A DNA stretch of 64,000 bases, from positions 16,713,670-16,777,669 of the forward strand of contig OZ038467.1 in NCBI GenBank assembly GCA_964036295.1, read 5' to 3'. The notes beneath the pieces were generated by a model that was given only the letters and a program-made list of their open reading frames with translations, was not told the DNA's origin and searched no databases. Both the position numbers and the translations under genes were made by a program. Within the stretch, counting starts at the first letter, position 1; each line of letters starts with the position of its first letter. This document shows, in pieces, positions 23,601 to 35,600 of the stretch. The DNA comes from Plumapathes pennacea (Eukaryota; Cnidaria; Anthozoa; Antipatharia; Myriopathidae).

Positions 23601-26600
23601 TCACAGGTGGGTACCCTATTCAAGATGGTCAAGATGGTCAATGTAAAAAAATGTAAATGCTCACAGAATGTGCATAAAATAGGACTGGTACATGTGAAAT
23701 TCTGTGAAATAACCTATTTTTATTATGTTTAGTTTGTCCTTGTATATTATACTCACACATAAGCAACAGTGTCAGGGCAACCCAGAATGAGAGCTTTAAT
23801 TTCTAAATTGTTATTTGAGATAATTATATTATGTTGGTACTGTAAATTGGATCCTGTGTATTTTTTGTTGTTGCCATTAAATTTTTTTATTTTTTATTTT
23901 ATTTATTTTGTAGTAACTCTGGATTACAAGGCTTTGGTGACACTTGTAAAAAAAAGGGGACTGATACTGCAGATGATGCAGATGACAATTTCAAACTTGG
24001 TGGCAGAGGACTTGGAGTACAGTTCTGTGTTTTTTGCAAAGCCATCCGGGTTAGTGCTGTGTGGACAAGATTATAGTTTCCAGCAGGATGAAAAGAAGAC
24101 TAATATGAATTATAATATATTTAATATTTATATTATAGTATGTTTTACATAATATAGTAAAATATGGGGTAACAGTTATACCATCATACTGTTAGGTTGC
24201 TAATTGAGCTACCAAAGCTACACAATACAGCTAGAGAGACAGCACTACTAACAGAGATGCTAACATTAATTGTTTTGTTTTAGGGGTGTGACTGTAAAGA
24301 TGTTCCAGAAGGTGAAACATGCACAGGTTGTTTCTTTAAAAGCAAAGAAAACATTGGGCAGTAAGTTTATCCAACATAATTATTGTACATGCAGCAAATA
24401 TTCTGGATCTAGTCCAGACATTAATCCATGCTCAAAGAAGATGAAAACATTAATGGTACATCATTCACATTTTTGTTGCATTTAATTAATAAGCACTTGT
24501 CTGTTACAATGTTAGATGGAAAGGAATACGAGATGACTTGGATACAGTGTTGGATGAAGAAATCACCAGTGTTAATCTGTGTGCCTTGCACTGTGAAATG
24601 AGGAACACTGAGCAGCTCATTGGTTCACTGGGTCTCTTTGCATACGAGTGTCATTCCCTGAAATCATGCAACAAAGTTCTTGCTGAGTATGGACCAGAGA
24701 ACATGAAATCATATGACAGAGTGAAAGTAAAGTTGAAACCTGGACAGGAGACGAAAGCACGCAAAAGTAACATCCAAGTCAGCTCATTTGCAGGTTTCTT
24801 ATTGTGTGTCTTATTGTGTACTTTTAAATGTCCACATCTCGACCCAAGGGTCAATATTACACTAATGCTCAAAATTATTTAAGTAGTTTGTTTTATTTTA
24901 CATAATTTTTAAATATATTGTTTTACTGCCATAGGTCCTACTCAACGGAATTACCTGAGGAACATCACTGATATTGTGGACAAGTCTCTTCCATTCAAAA
25001 ATGTGTTTAACTATTTTGATAGAGGAATTGCAGTTGTAGAGCAATACTTGCTTTCCAAACTAACCTTTTACGAGGAAATGATACAGGTACATTGCATAAA
25101 TACTAATGAGCATTGTTTTTGAGGCAGTCTGTATGTGACCAAATGATTTCCTGTGCACCTGAGCCTTCATGGCAGGATGGTTTCCTGGCGTTCCGCCTGA
25201 GCATTCCACACAGGTATCTTAGTCATGTGACCAGACAGTGTTTTATTCTTGTGCATTATTTAGGACTAAGAAGTGACTTCCTGAACCAGCCTTTGTGGCA
25301 GGTATGGTTTCCTGGCGTTCCGCCTGAGCATTCCACAGGTATGTCCACATGACCAGACAGTTTGACGACTGACAGAAATGACTTCCTGAACCAGCCTTTG
25401 TGGCAGGTATGGTTTCCTGGCGTTCCGCCTGAGCATTCCACAGGTATGTCCATATGACCAGACAGTTTGATGACTGACAGAAATGACTTCCTGAACCAGC
25501 CTTTGTGGCAGGTATGGTTTCCTGGCGTTCCGCCTGAGCATTCCACAGGTATGTCCATATGACCAGACAGTTTGATGACTGACAGAAATGACTTCCTGAA
25601 CCAGCCTTTGTGGCAGGTATGGTTTCCTGGCGTTCCGCCTGAGCATTCCACGGGTATGTCCATATGACCAGACAGTTTGATGACTGACAGAAAATGACTT
25701 CCTGAACCAGCCTTTGTGGCAGGTATGGTTTCCTGGCGTTCCGCCTGAGCATTCCACAGGTATGTCCACATGACCAGACAGTTTGACGACTGACAGAAAT
25801 GACTTCCTGAACCAGCCTTTGTGGCAGGTATGGTTTCCTGGCGTTTCGCCTGAGCATTCCACAGGTATGTCCAAGTGACCAGACAGTTTGATGACTGACA
25901 GAAAATGACCACCAGTGTTTGAAGCAGGTATGGTTTCCTGGTGTTCCGCCTGAGCATTCCATGAGACTTTTGTAGAGTAGGTAAAATGTAAAGTAAAGCA
26001 CTGAGATCAAAGAGAATTTTTATCCCAATATTTCTTTGAAATGTGTTATATCCCTATAACCAGCATTACAAAGGGTTGCAGGCTAATGGTGTGTTTGTCA
26101 GAGACTATGGTACAAAGAAGACTACTATCCCACTAAGAGATTCAGGTATGCAAACTTTTTCGATTGACAATGATGTCATCACTGACACATTTACATGCAC
26201 ACTACGTTTCTGACAGACAAACTGGAGTTATGCAATGGTCAGTATGTGGTATATTTGTGTTCAACATATCAATCCAGCCGCAGTGTTATTATTCTTAGTG
26301 TCTGTTTGTGGCATCAATGTTACATCTTCAAAGCACTTGCTTGTTCCTGTGTCTGAATGCTATCATACAGTAACCCCTGAGGTATTCTTGTCATGTTTAT
26401 GTTTAATATTGACACATTTATAATTTACCAGCTGCAGGATCAGACATTTATGTGCGACTGACTTACTGGATGGAAAAACAGAAGGAAACAGAAGACAAGC
26501 TCAGAAGCCTAAACAAAAACCCTGAACTCCTCCTGAAAGACACGTGCACTTATGTTTCTGAAACAGAAATAGCACTGTACAGGAAGGTAACTATATATTG

Positions 26601-29600
26601 TAGCTTGTTACACAAAAAAACTATATTTTTCGTATTTTTTTAACATTGACATGTAGTATTTCTATTTATTATACAACTCCCCTAGTAACGTGAAAATACC
26701 GCATAGTAACGTGCGAATAACTCCATAGACACGTAAAAAAGATACAGCCGTATTCAACGTTGCTAAGGAAAAAAGAATTTTTTTTTCTTCATTCGCTGCC
26801 GTTAATTCTTTTCTTTCGCTTTTCGTATAAAAGTCGCCCTGTGCACAGCTGGTATTTACATCACTTCTAGAGATTATTAAGCAAAGAAAGAAGCACAGAA
26901 TTTAAACTGACCTGGCTTACTATCCGATACGCAAAATCGAGCATGGAGACCAGCTTCTTCGTCAGAAAATCAACTGAATTTGCCGCAACATAACTAATCT
27001 TCCGTTCCACAAAATGTCAGACCACACACCACAGTTCGGTTATCAGGCCATAGTGTTTCCAGCCAGATCAATATTTCTGAGAGCAGTTGAAGAATCCCTG
27101 TCAATCTCGAAACGAGTTCTTGTCGGCATTCAACACGGCAGCCGTTGGATTTGCCTCGGCGTGTAATTCCAGTCCAAGATCTATGGCATCGACTTGCAAC
27201 AACAGGCAATGATTACCTCTATCGAGAAACGGCACTGCAAACTGTACCACCACTGATCACAAGATAAAGTCCTTTTCATACTTCATAAGCGAGGAGAAGG
27301 CGAGAACTGGCTGTTTGTTGATTCATGGCACTCGACGAAAATGAAAATGTTGACACATCTCGTTCGTCCAATTTGTTCTGTTTATGACCACATTATGTGA
27401 TGTAGTATCTCAGATCTCCCCGCAAACTTTGTTTAAAGTTCCTCTTTCAGCTTCAATGCTACTCGGCTCAGAAAGCAACGACTAGAAGTACTGCAAGTAC
27501 AAAATCCGCGCTTGCTTACACTGCACACGGCACTAAACTTGATTGACATATCGCGCGCGGAAAACATGTCACTTTGGTCACACAACGTACCGCGATTTAA
27601 AAATAATTTACATCTTTTACTAAGGGAGTTGTATAATAAATAACTTATTAGACACTTAGGCGTGTAGTACGGCTGTATATTTTTACTCGTCGTTTGTATT
27701 TTGGCTCGCCGAAGCGGCTCGCCAAAATACTGCACGACTCGTAAAAATATACAGCCGTACTACACGCCTAAGTGTCTAATAAGATATATGTCTACTTCAA
27801 AATTTCAGCTTCTCATACTCTAGAATCTCAGTATGTATGTACTAAACTGTACTATAAATTATGATGTACTGACTGAGAGGGAAATGAAATATATTTTCAC
27901 TTACGGCAGGGCCAACTAATATAGTTTTACTTCTTGTGCCAAAGGTTTATGAGCAGTGGGGTGAGATTGCCCTTACAATGAGGGAGACAGTCTTTGATGA
28001 AGACATGGAAGAGGATATTGATTTATTTGATCTGAAGGTCAGTATAAATCGAATGGTAAAGCTGACTATATACAGTATGATACTTCTTTTTTTTTCTATT
28101 TTTGCCATTTTTGCACATCTGATGCCATATTTTATCGTTGTTGATATTTTATATTGATAGTTTATCGTTCTTGAAAGAGCCAAGCTTCCTTTGCATTTGT
28201 CTCGGGGCGAGGCAGTCATTGGATTTATATGAATACGGAGTATGAACGATTGGTCAGCTACCGGTATGCCGCATTTTATTGATTTGGCTAAATGAGACTT
28301 TAAACGCTTTCTAATTTTTAAATTTCAGTGCAAGGAGTGGGGATTATGCCTTCGGGAATTGTTTGGACCAGGCCTTGGAACAGGGGATTATGGGCATATG
28401 ACCATTGAGCATGTGTCTATGCTCCTACGAAACTTCCACTCCCTCCACAAGTATTCAAACCAGGGTTTCGAGGCTTCCCACAAGTTACAGCGACAGATGT
28501 ACTCCAGAGCTACCAGCCATGATGGAAGTGGTCCAGCCTCATCAAGTATGATAATTGAGTTTTTTGCAATGTAATTTGCAAGACAAACTAAATTTAATTG
28601 ACAAGATGCGTTACACTGCAGCACACACGAACAAGCGTGTTAAAATATTAGGCTAAAAAAAACTTTCTTTGTCTCTTTTTCAGTTGAGCAAATACTTGTT
28701 CATCACTATGCAGTAAAACTGTTGTCCGTAAGGTATTCCTTCAGCCAAGCTGTCCGAGCTATCAACACAGGTTTGTCTTTCTTGATAGTGCATAAAGATA
28801 TATACTGTAGATACGCGGATAGATAAATATACTGATTGATTGATTGATTGATTGATTGCTAGTGACAATAGATGGATAAAAAAGTACTCAGACGGCTAGC
28901 ATGTCATTCGCCATTGTTACACAGGGCTGATGCAACATAATGGGTTTAACCATTTAATCCATTTTTTGACTCTATTTTAGTGTAAAAAGTTTAAAGCGGG
29001 AACCCGCTCTGTCTGTTTTTGTTTCATAGGCCGCAAATTTTACTTTCGAGGATGCGGGTGGTCAACCAAAAGAAGCCCTTCAGCATGGTCACAGGAGCAC
29101 AAGGCATGGATTGGTATCGTGGATGAGCTTTTCAACAAGTTATTTGGAAAGTCTCATTTGCGTTATGAATATCCAAAGAAGACCAGAGTCTGCACTGTGT
29201 GCCAGGATGACCAACCCAAATTTGAGTACGAGCATAGTCTGTGGGAAAGCCAATTTCACCCATCAGCATCAGCCAATTTTACCCATCTCCCAGCAGCAGC
29301 TACACCTGCCGTACGGAAGCGGAAAGTTCGGCCAGCTGCTCGGAATAAATTGTGCAAGAAATCCCTAAATTTAGATTTCCAGAGTGACGGCGTTCTTTTG
29401 ACTCCGAGTTCACGATCTACGAACGCTTTGCCAAATCTCCACTCCGAGCGGAGGACAGCAAGGGAGAATAAAGACTTAAAGAACGCGGTTTCTTCTTCTG
29501 CAAAGCGGGCAGCAATGGCAACTTGTCAGCTCCCCCACATTAATACTGATGTTAGACCTACTGACGTAACCATGGCACCTCAAACGTCCTCAGAAACTGA

Positions 29601-32600
29601 CCCGTTTCTGCTTGCAACTCGTCCTGCTGAGGTCGTTGTGGAGAGAGCCAAGGATGTGTTGAGGAGCGCAAGTGAAAAGAAGCTTCACGCCGAGGGGCCA
29701 GTAGATGTGGATGACTTGGACAGCTGCGAAACCATGGTACGGATTGGTCACCTGGGAGTCTTCTCTAAAGAGTCTGTTTATACCCTCGAGCGCTTTTGTG
29801 AAATCGCCCAGTTACAGAGGGTCTTCGACAAAGAAAAACATTGGCTAGAAACAGGTCATGACCTGGATGACGTGGCGCACCAGGAAATTCGTTCATGCTT
29901 GTGGGATCGTCCACTCCGAGACACTATAGCAACTGCTGGTGTGTATGCTGTAAATCTTCGATCTCTGGCCACACTTACCATGGAAAACGACATTGATGAC
30001 AGTGTCATTAATTTCATGCTGGCCAAATGCATTTCAGACGAAGCGAAGCAGTTGGAGGTGATCTGCCTGCCCACGTACACCACAGCATGGCTAGACACCA
30101 ACGACAAGCCCTATTTGTTGCAAAGCATCAGACATGTTGTACACCATTGTGCCAAACCTGAGGAACTGAGACATATTCTACTGCCAGTTAACTTGTCGGG
30201 TTGTCATTGGGGCCTTGTTGTAATTGACTTGCAGTTGAAGTCTGTGTACTTTGACGATGGTTTAAAGTGGGCACCGCCACCCATCGCATATGCTCACTTG
30301 CTAATTGCCTCTTTCAAGGAGATTTTCCCATCGGCTGCGGTTTTCCATGACAAGGTGTGGAACACAACAAGACGGTACCGCAGGTTCGGTATGCCGAGAC
30401 AACCCACCGATGGCTCCCTTGTAGGATCGTCAAGCTGCGGCGTCGGAGTCATACTTGCTGCGAGAGACTTCATTTGTTATAGTGCAGCTGTATCCTTGCC
30501 ACAGTTTGCTTGGAAGTTCAGTGAAATGCGGCATTATCGCAAGAAATTGATTCTGGACATTATTCGTCACGATTCGGGGAGGCCTGTTTCTGATGCAGAT
30601 TGAGAAAACGAGTACTAAACTTTTCTAGTTTTTTTTTTCTTTTTTTTTCTTTTTTTTTCTTTTTTTTTTTAGAGCACGTTTGTTTCGGTCAAGTGAATAC
30701 TGCTTTTCGCGCGCTCTGATTGGCTCCTCAATCTCGGAATATCAAGTACTATTCACCTCCTGGCGGCTTCCGGTAAAACAAAATGGCGCGCGAGCCCAAT
30801 TTTCTAACCCTTTTGTTGGAAATAAAATAGCTATTTGGGAGTTGGCTATTAAACTTGTGTGGTCGAAAAGTATTTCGGTTTGGAGCTGAATTTCTCAATC
30901 AATCGACCTTTATTTATCCACGATAATAGTTTAAAGCAAGTGCAGAAGACAACTTATAGTTTGTGTTGCTCACTGCGAGGCTTTGGATGGTACCTTTTGT
31001 TCTATTTATTTATACCCAGAAGTAAACTATTTATCTTTTCCGGCTGTACCAGCTAACAAATGCTGTTTGTTGATAGTTTTTCCTTTCTGAATCAAAATTA
31101 GCAATGGTAAGGCAGCGCAAAACTAATCATGGTGCGCGTGTCACTTGAGTTCGGTCCACTTCATATAATTTTTTCAAAGGGAGGAGGGGTTACAAATTGC
31201 GGGGCATTCTGTAGTTCCCTTTCAGTATCAAAACTCTATTTTCGTGAAAAAGTTGCTTTGTCTACAAAATATCTGAAAGTGAGCTTGCCACATTTACTGT
31301 TGGTGTACAGGTTTGGCCACCAAATCAGTTCAAATTCTCTGCTTTTCCTTCCCTGTTTGAGCCAAGTAACATTGATGTTCGACTCACTCGTGGGTGTCAT
31401 TTCCGCGGGATTGCTGTGCCTTACCAAGGCTCTCTTCTTTGCGGCCATTATGGCTTCCTCTACATCTAACGGAGCGGAATTTCCCTGCACTTCTCTGTTG
31501 TGCCGAAAGACTGCTGTGAGTTTGGTTGGCGTAACACTTTGCTCTCCGAGAGCCACCAGGACATCGTCCTTGTCGTACACTCTGTAGGAAATACGTCTTG
31601 TCTTCCGGTAAAACAAAGGTTGTTTCATGTGGCTGGCACTGTCTCGGATACTGTCCGGACTTGACTCTCCCAACTTACACAGCAAGTGCTCGATGTAAAA
31701 TTTTGGTACAAAATAATCGTCCACTCTATGCCAGCCAGCTGAAACATAAAAACAGTTTTGTTACGTGATGTCTCAATTCGGCAGTGCAGTTATAGTATCC
31801 CCGACGTTAGAATGTTCAAACAATGGCGCTAACCTTTTAACAATGGCTGTAAAGTCCCGTTAATTCGCTCAACAATTGCGCTCAGCCATTCCAGATAACG
31901 CGGCATATCTGCCTCCTCTAGCCGCTGCGGGCAAGGTAGATTGGCTGCGACCACCCCATTCTCGTCTGTGAAGTTAGGCGTGCTCTGAACCAAAGCGCCA
32001 TGCTTGGCCATCAGATGCTTTCGAAGGGCTGTTTGCGTTCTGAATTTGCCTTTTCGGCAAACATCACAACTTACAGAAAATGACATTTTTTGAAAAAGCC
32101 GTTCGACACGGACAAAATGTTTCACTGCTAAGATTGTATGATCTGATTCGGGGTATTTGATTTAGTGATAAACAGTCAAAAACGGAAATGTCCAATGTGA
32201 CATTTGGCGTGACAATCTCAAGATTGCGTACTTTTAGATCTTTCAATTTTTGAACCTCTAGCTTGCATCTTAGTTATAAATGTTTCTCGTATCCAGCTTT
32301 ACGCGTGCATTAACCGGTCTAGACATTCGGTTGCACTTAGCAAACTCCAGCGCAATTTATTCAGTTCCTAAACTTGCGGGACGTGACCGATCGCAGATGT
32401 GACGGTGATTTGATTGTTCAATCACACCGACAAGGCGCCTGAGATGTTGTACTCCGAATGAAACATGAAAATCTTAATTAAAATGTAATTGTTCCATGGC
32501 AGAGTTTCCGGTTTTCGCACCCCTTTCAAAAACCAATGTGATTCAACATCACTAGCCGTGGTTAGTGTTTTAGTGACCCTTTCAAATACCAAATATGACT

Positions 32601-35600
32601 TTTTCCCATACCCTTTCTTATACCTGAGTAAAAAAAAAAGGACCCATTTCGGGCGGGACCTCCCCGTGAGCCGATCATAGGGAGTACCCCCCCCGGGGTA
32701 TAAAGCGCCATCACACATGAACAATGCGTGTGAAAACTATTTTAGTGTTCCGCTTGTACTTTGTGGCTACCACATCACATTTGTACAAGCAGGTTCATTT
32801 GTCAGACAATTGAGTTTTACTTACGAGGGCGCTTTGCTATGAAGAAACGACACGATCCGCACAGTTTGAGCCAGATCAGGGCACACTCCAAGAAACGTGT
32901 TAAGAAAAAAAGAAGAAAGATCCGAGCTGCTGAAGCTAAAAGAAGGCAACAGGCTAAACAAATGGTGCAGAAAATTGACCCCTCAGTTCCGAAACGAAAG
33001 AATCAGGAAGGAGAGAATGCAGAGAACAACTTGGGGAATGCCAGTTCTGCGGAAAGCTCGGGTAGGGCTGATGAAGTAACAGTGGAGGAGCCGGTGCGAC
33101 CCATCAGTGTCGTCGACCCATCAGTCAAGCAGAGCACAAATATCATCTGGCAAAGCAGAATGCATATTGAATTTGTCTAGAGGTGCACAAATGGTACGAA
33201 TGGCACAAGATCGTTTCAAGCCCTCAAAACGGTCCGCACATGCTGATCCCCCTGCTGCTGTACATCGCAAAAAGAGCCGAAGAGAGTCAGCCACTGTTGT
33301 GCGCCCCGCAAAATCCTCACACACAGATGCAAGCCAAGTCGTTAGAGAAATAAACCCCAATCTTCTAGAATACTACGACGCTGGAAGCCCAATTGGCAGT
33401 GGAAGTTACGGAAAATGTTTCACTGCCAAGTACAGAGGAATGACAGTGGTTGTGAAGCAGATGAAACGTAGGAAAGGCGAGAGTCCATACGGCTACCAGG
33501 TACGAGCCAAGGCCGAGGTTGTTCATGAGGCAGGTTTTTTGGCATGTTTCGATCACCCGGCCATACCAATGCCCTTTGGAGCAGTAACTGAAGCAGCACC
33601 ATTTTGCCTCGTTATGCAATTCCACAACGTGAATGGCAAAAGTGTAACGTTACACGAAGCAGTAACGGGCAAATGGCTATCCTTTGACTCCTCAATTTCT
33701 GTTTTACAGGAATTGTGCAGTACTCTGACATATATACATACAAAGGGCTTCCTGCACAATGACCTAAAGTCCAACAACGTGCTTTTAGAAAAAAACAATT
33801 CTGGGGGCTTTTCGCCGATAATAATAGACTTTGGGAAAAGCTGCAAAATAACCGAGGTGCCGGATGGTCGCGTCAGAAAATTCAAGTTCCCCCATTTGGC
33901 ACCTGAGGTCCTCAGGGGACGCAAAGCAACTACTGCCAGCGATGTATTCTCTCTGGCCATCATCATTAGATTCGTCGCTGAGGCTGTTGATGCTGACTGC
34001 AACGCTGTCGTTGCCGCCTCTACTGCAACGAGTCCTAAGAAGCGGCCGACCGTAGCAGAAATAAAACTTATGTTAAGAAGCGTGCGACCGACTAAAGCCC
34101 GAGTTAGTACAGGGAAATCAATTGCGTAACTTTTTTTATGATATTTGATTCTAATTTGTTTTATCCTGAGTACCCATGGGCAACAGTTATAACTCCCAGT
34201 TCTCATGAGGTCAGTGTTGGTCGTGGCTTCAGAAATACTGTAACACATAAACTTTTCTCTTGTTTTTTTTTTCTCGCATGAGTTTCCCCACTCACGCCCG
34301 TTGAATTTTGTTGCACACGGCAGCAGTAATTTGTTTTACGGTGCAAATAGATCCGTATATACATGTCTGGACGATCACACTCGTAAAATTAACAGTGTAA
34401 AACCGATATTCGGATATTTTGCAACATATAAAGCTTTTAATAAACTTTCTCCGTCGTACCTCTGTTCAAGCGTTTTTCTTCCCTTGCGGTTTGCGGGAAC
34501 TCTCTGCACGACATGTGATCTGTCAAAGTAATTGACTTAGTAGCTCCTTTGGGATTAAAAGGGAAGCCACCCGAGAAAGGAATGTTTGGAACCTGGATAA
34601 AATATCCACCCTCCAGAGCGTAACTAAGCGCGTCCGTCTCGTCATGTTCTCCAGTCTGGTCATTAACATCCCTTGATAAAGGCACATAATTGTCATGCAG
34701 GTGTTGTAGGATGTCTATCATTTCCTCATTCTTGTTCTCATTTTTGAGAAGCCTGAGAAACCTGTGTTTTGAAACAAAAGCATTATTTCCCTACTCCATT
34801 ACTGTATTCTCAATAATAAATAATTATTATTTAATGATACTGTATATTATACTCTACTTTAGGTGCCCCTGTAATTTAGGGGACACTGCAAAAAGTTTGT
34901 CCATTTGGTATGATACTGTACATGTACTGCAACAGAGAAGTGTAGTTTAGGTAATTAGAAACCAATTCTGTTACAACTTACAGTACACTCTTGTGTGTGG
35001 CATACTTCTCAGCAAATGAGAACCTTAAAAGCTCTTCCACATCATTAGGTACTGGCCTGGCCACATGTAACAGTTAATGTCAACTAACCCTCTGTACGAT
35101 ATCATAAGGGGACACCTTAGTTGGCTGTTAAATCAGAGATACTGAGCTCATTTTATCTACCTTATTTTCCACTTAAATATTGTCACATTTATCAAATAAA
35201 ATCATTCCAATTTATTACAAATAATTTTCAATATTGTGGCTGCATAGTAACAATGATAAAACAAGAAATGTTGGAATGCCTGCATGACTCCTTGTACTTC
35301 TCATGGACCATCCAACTGAAGTCCCAAAAAGCTTGTCAGTAGTTATAATGTAGTTATCTAAATGCAAATAATATGTACCTGTGTTGATTTCTTCTTCATT
35401 GCATCTGTATACAAATGGGGAATGTGACGGACAACACAACTTGAAAAACTCTTAAATGCAGGTACATTGTCTACAACCACTCTTGCAGCCAGAGGAATCA
35501 AGTCATGAAGGAGGTCCTGGTTGTCCTTTGTTGACGGGAGAAACTCAACATTCTCGATGTTGACTATGGACCGAATTGGCCGGTTCTCTTGGTTATCCAA

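Noticed and set aside
25243..26010. Three long overlapping minus-strand ORFs (202-255 codons)
   Set aside because: They are translations of the 105-bp minisatellite, whose period is divisible by three. They lie antisense in an intron.
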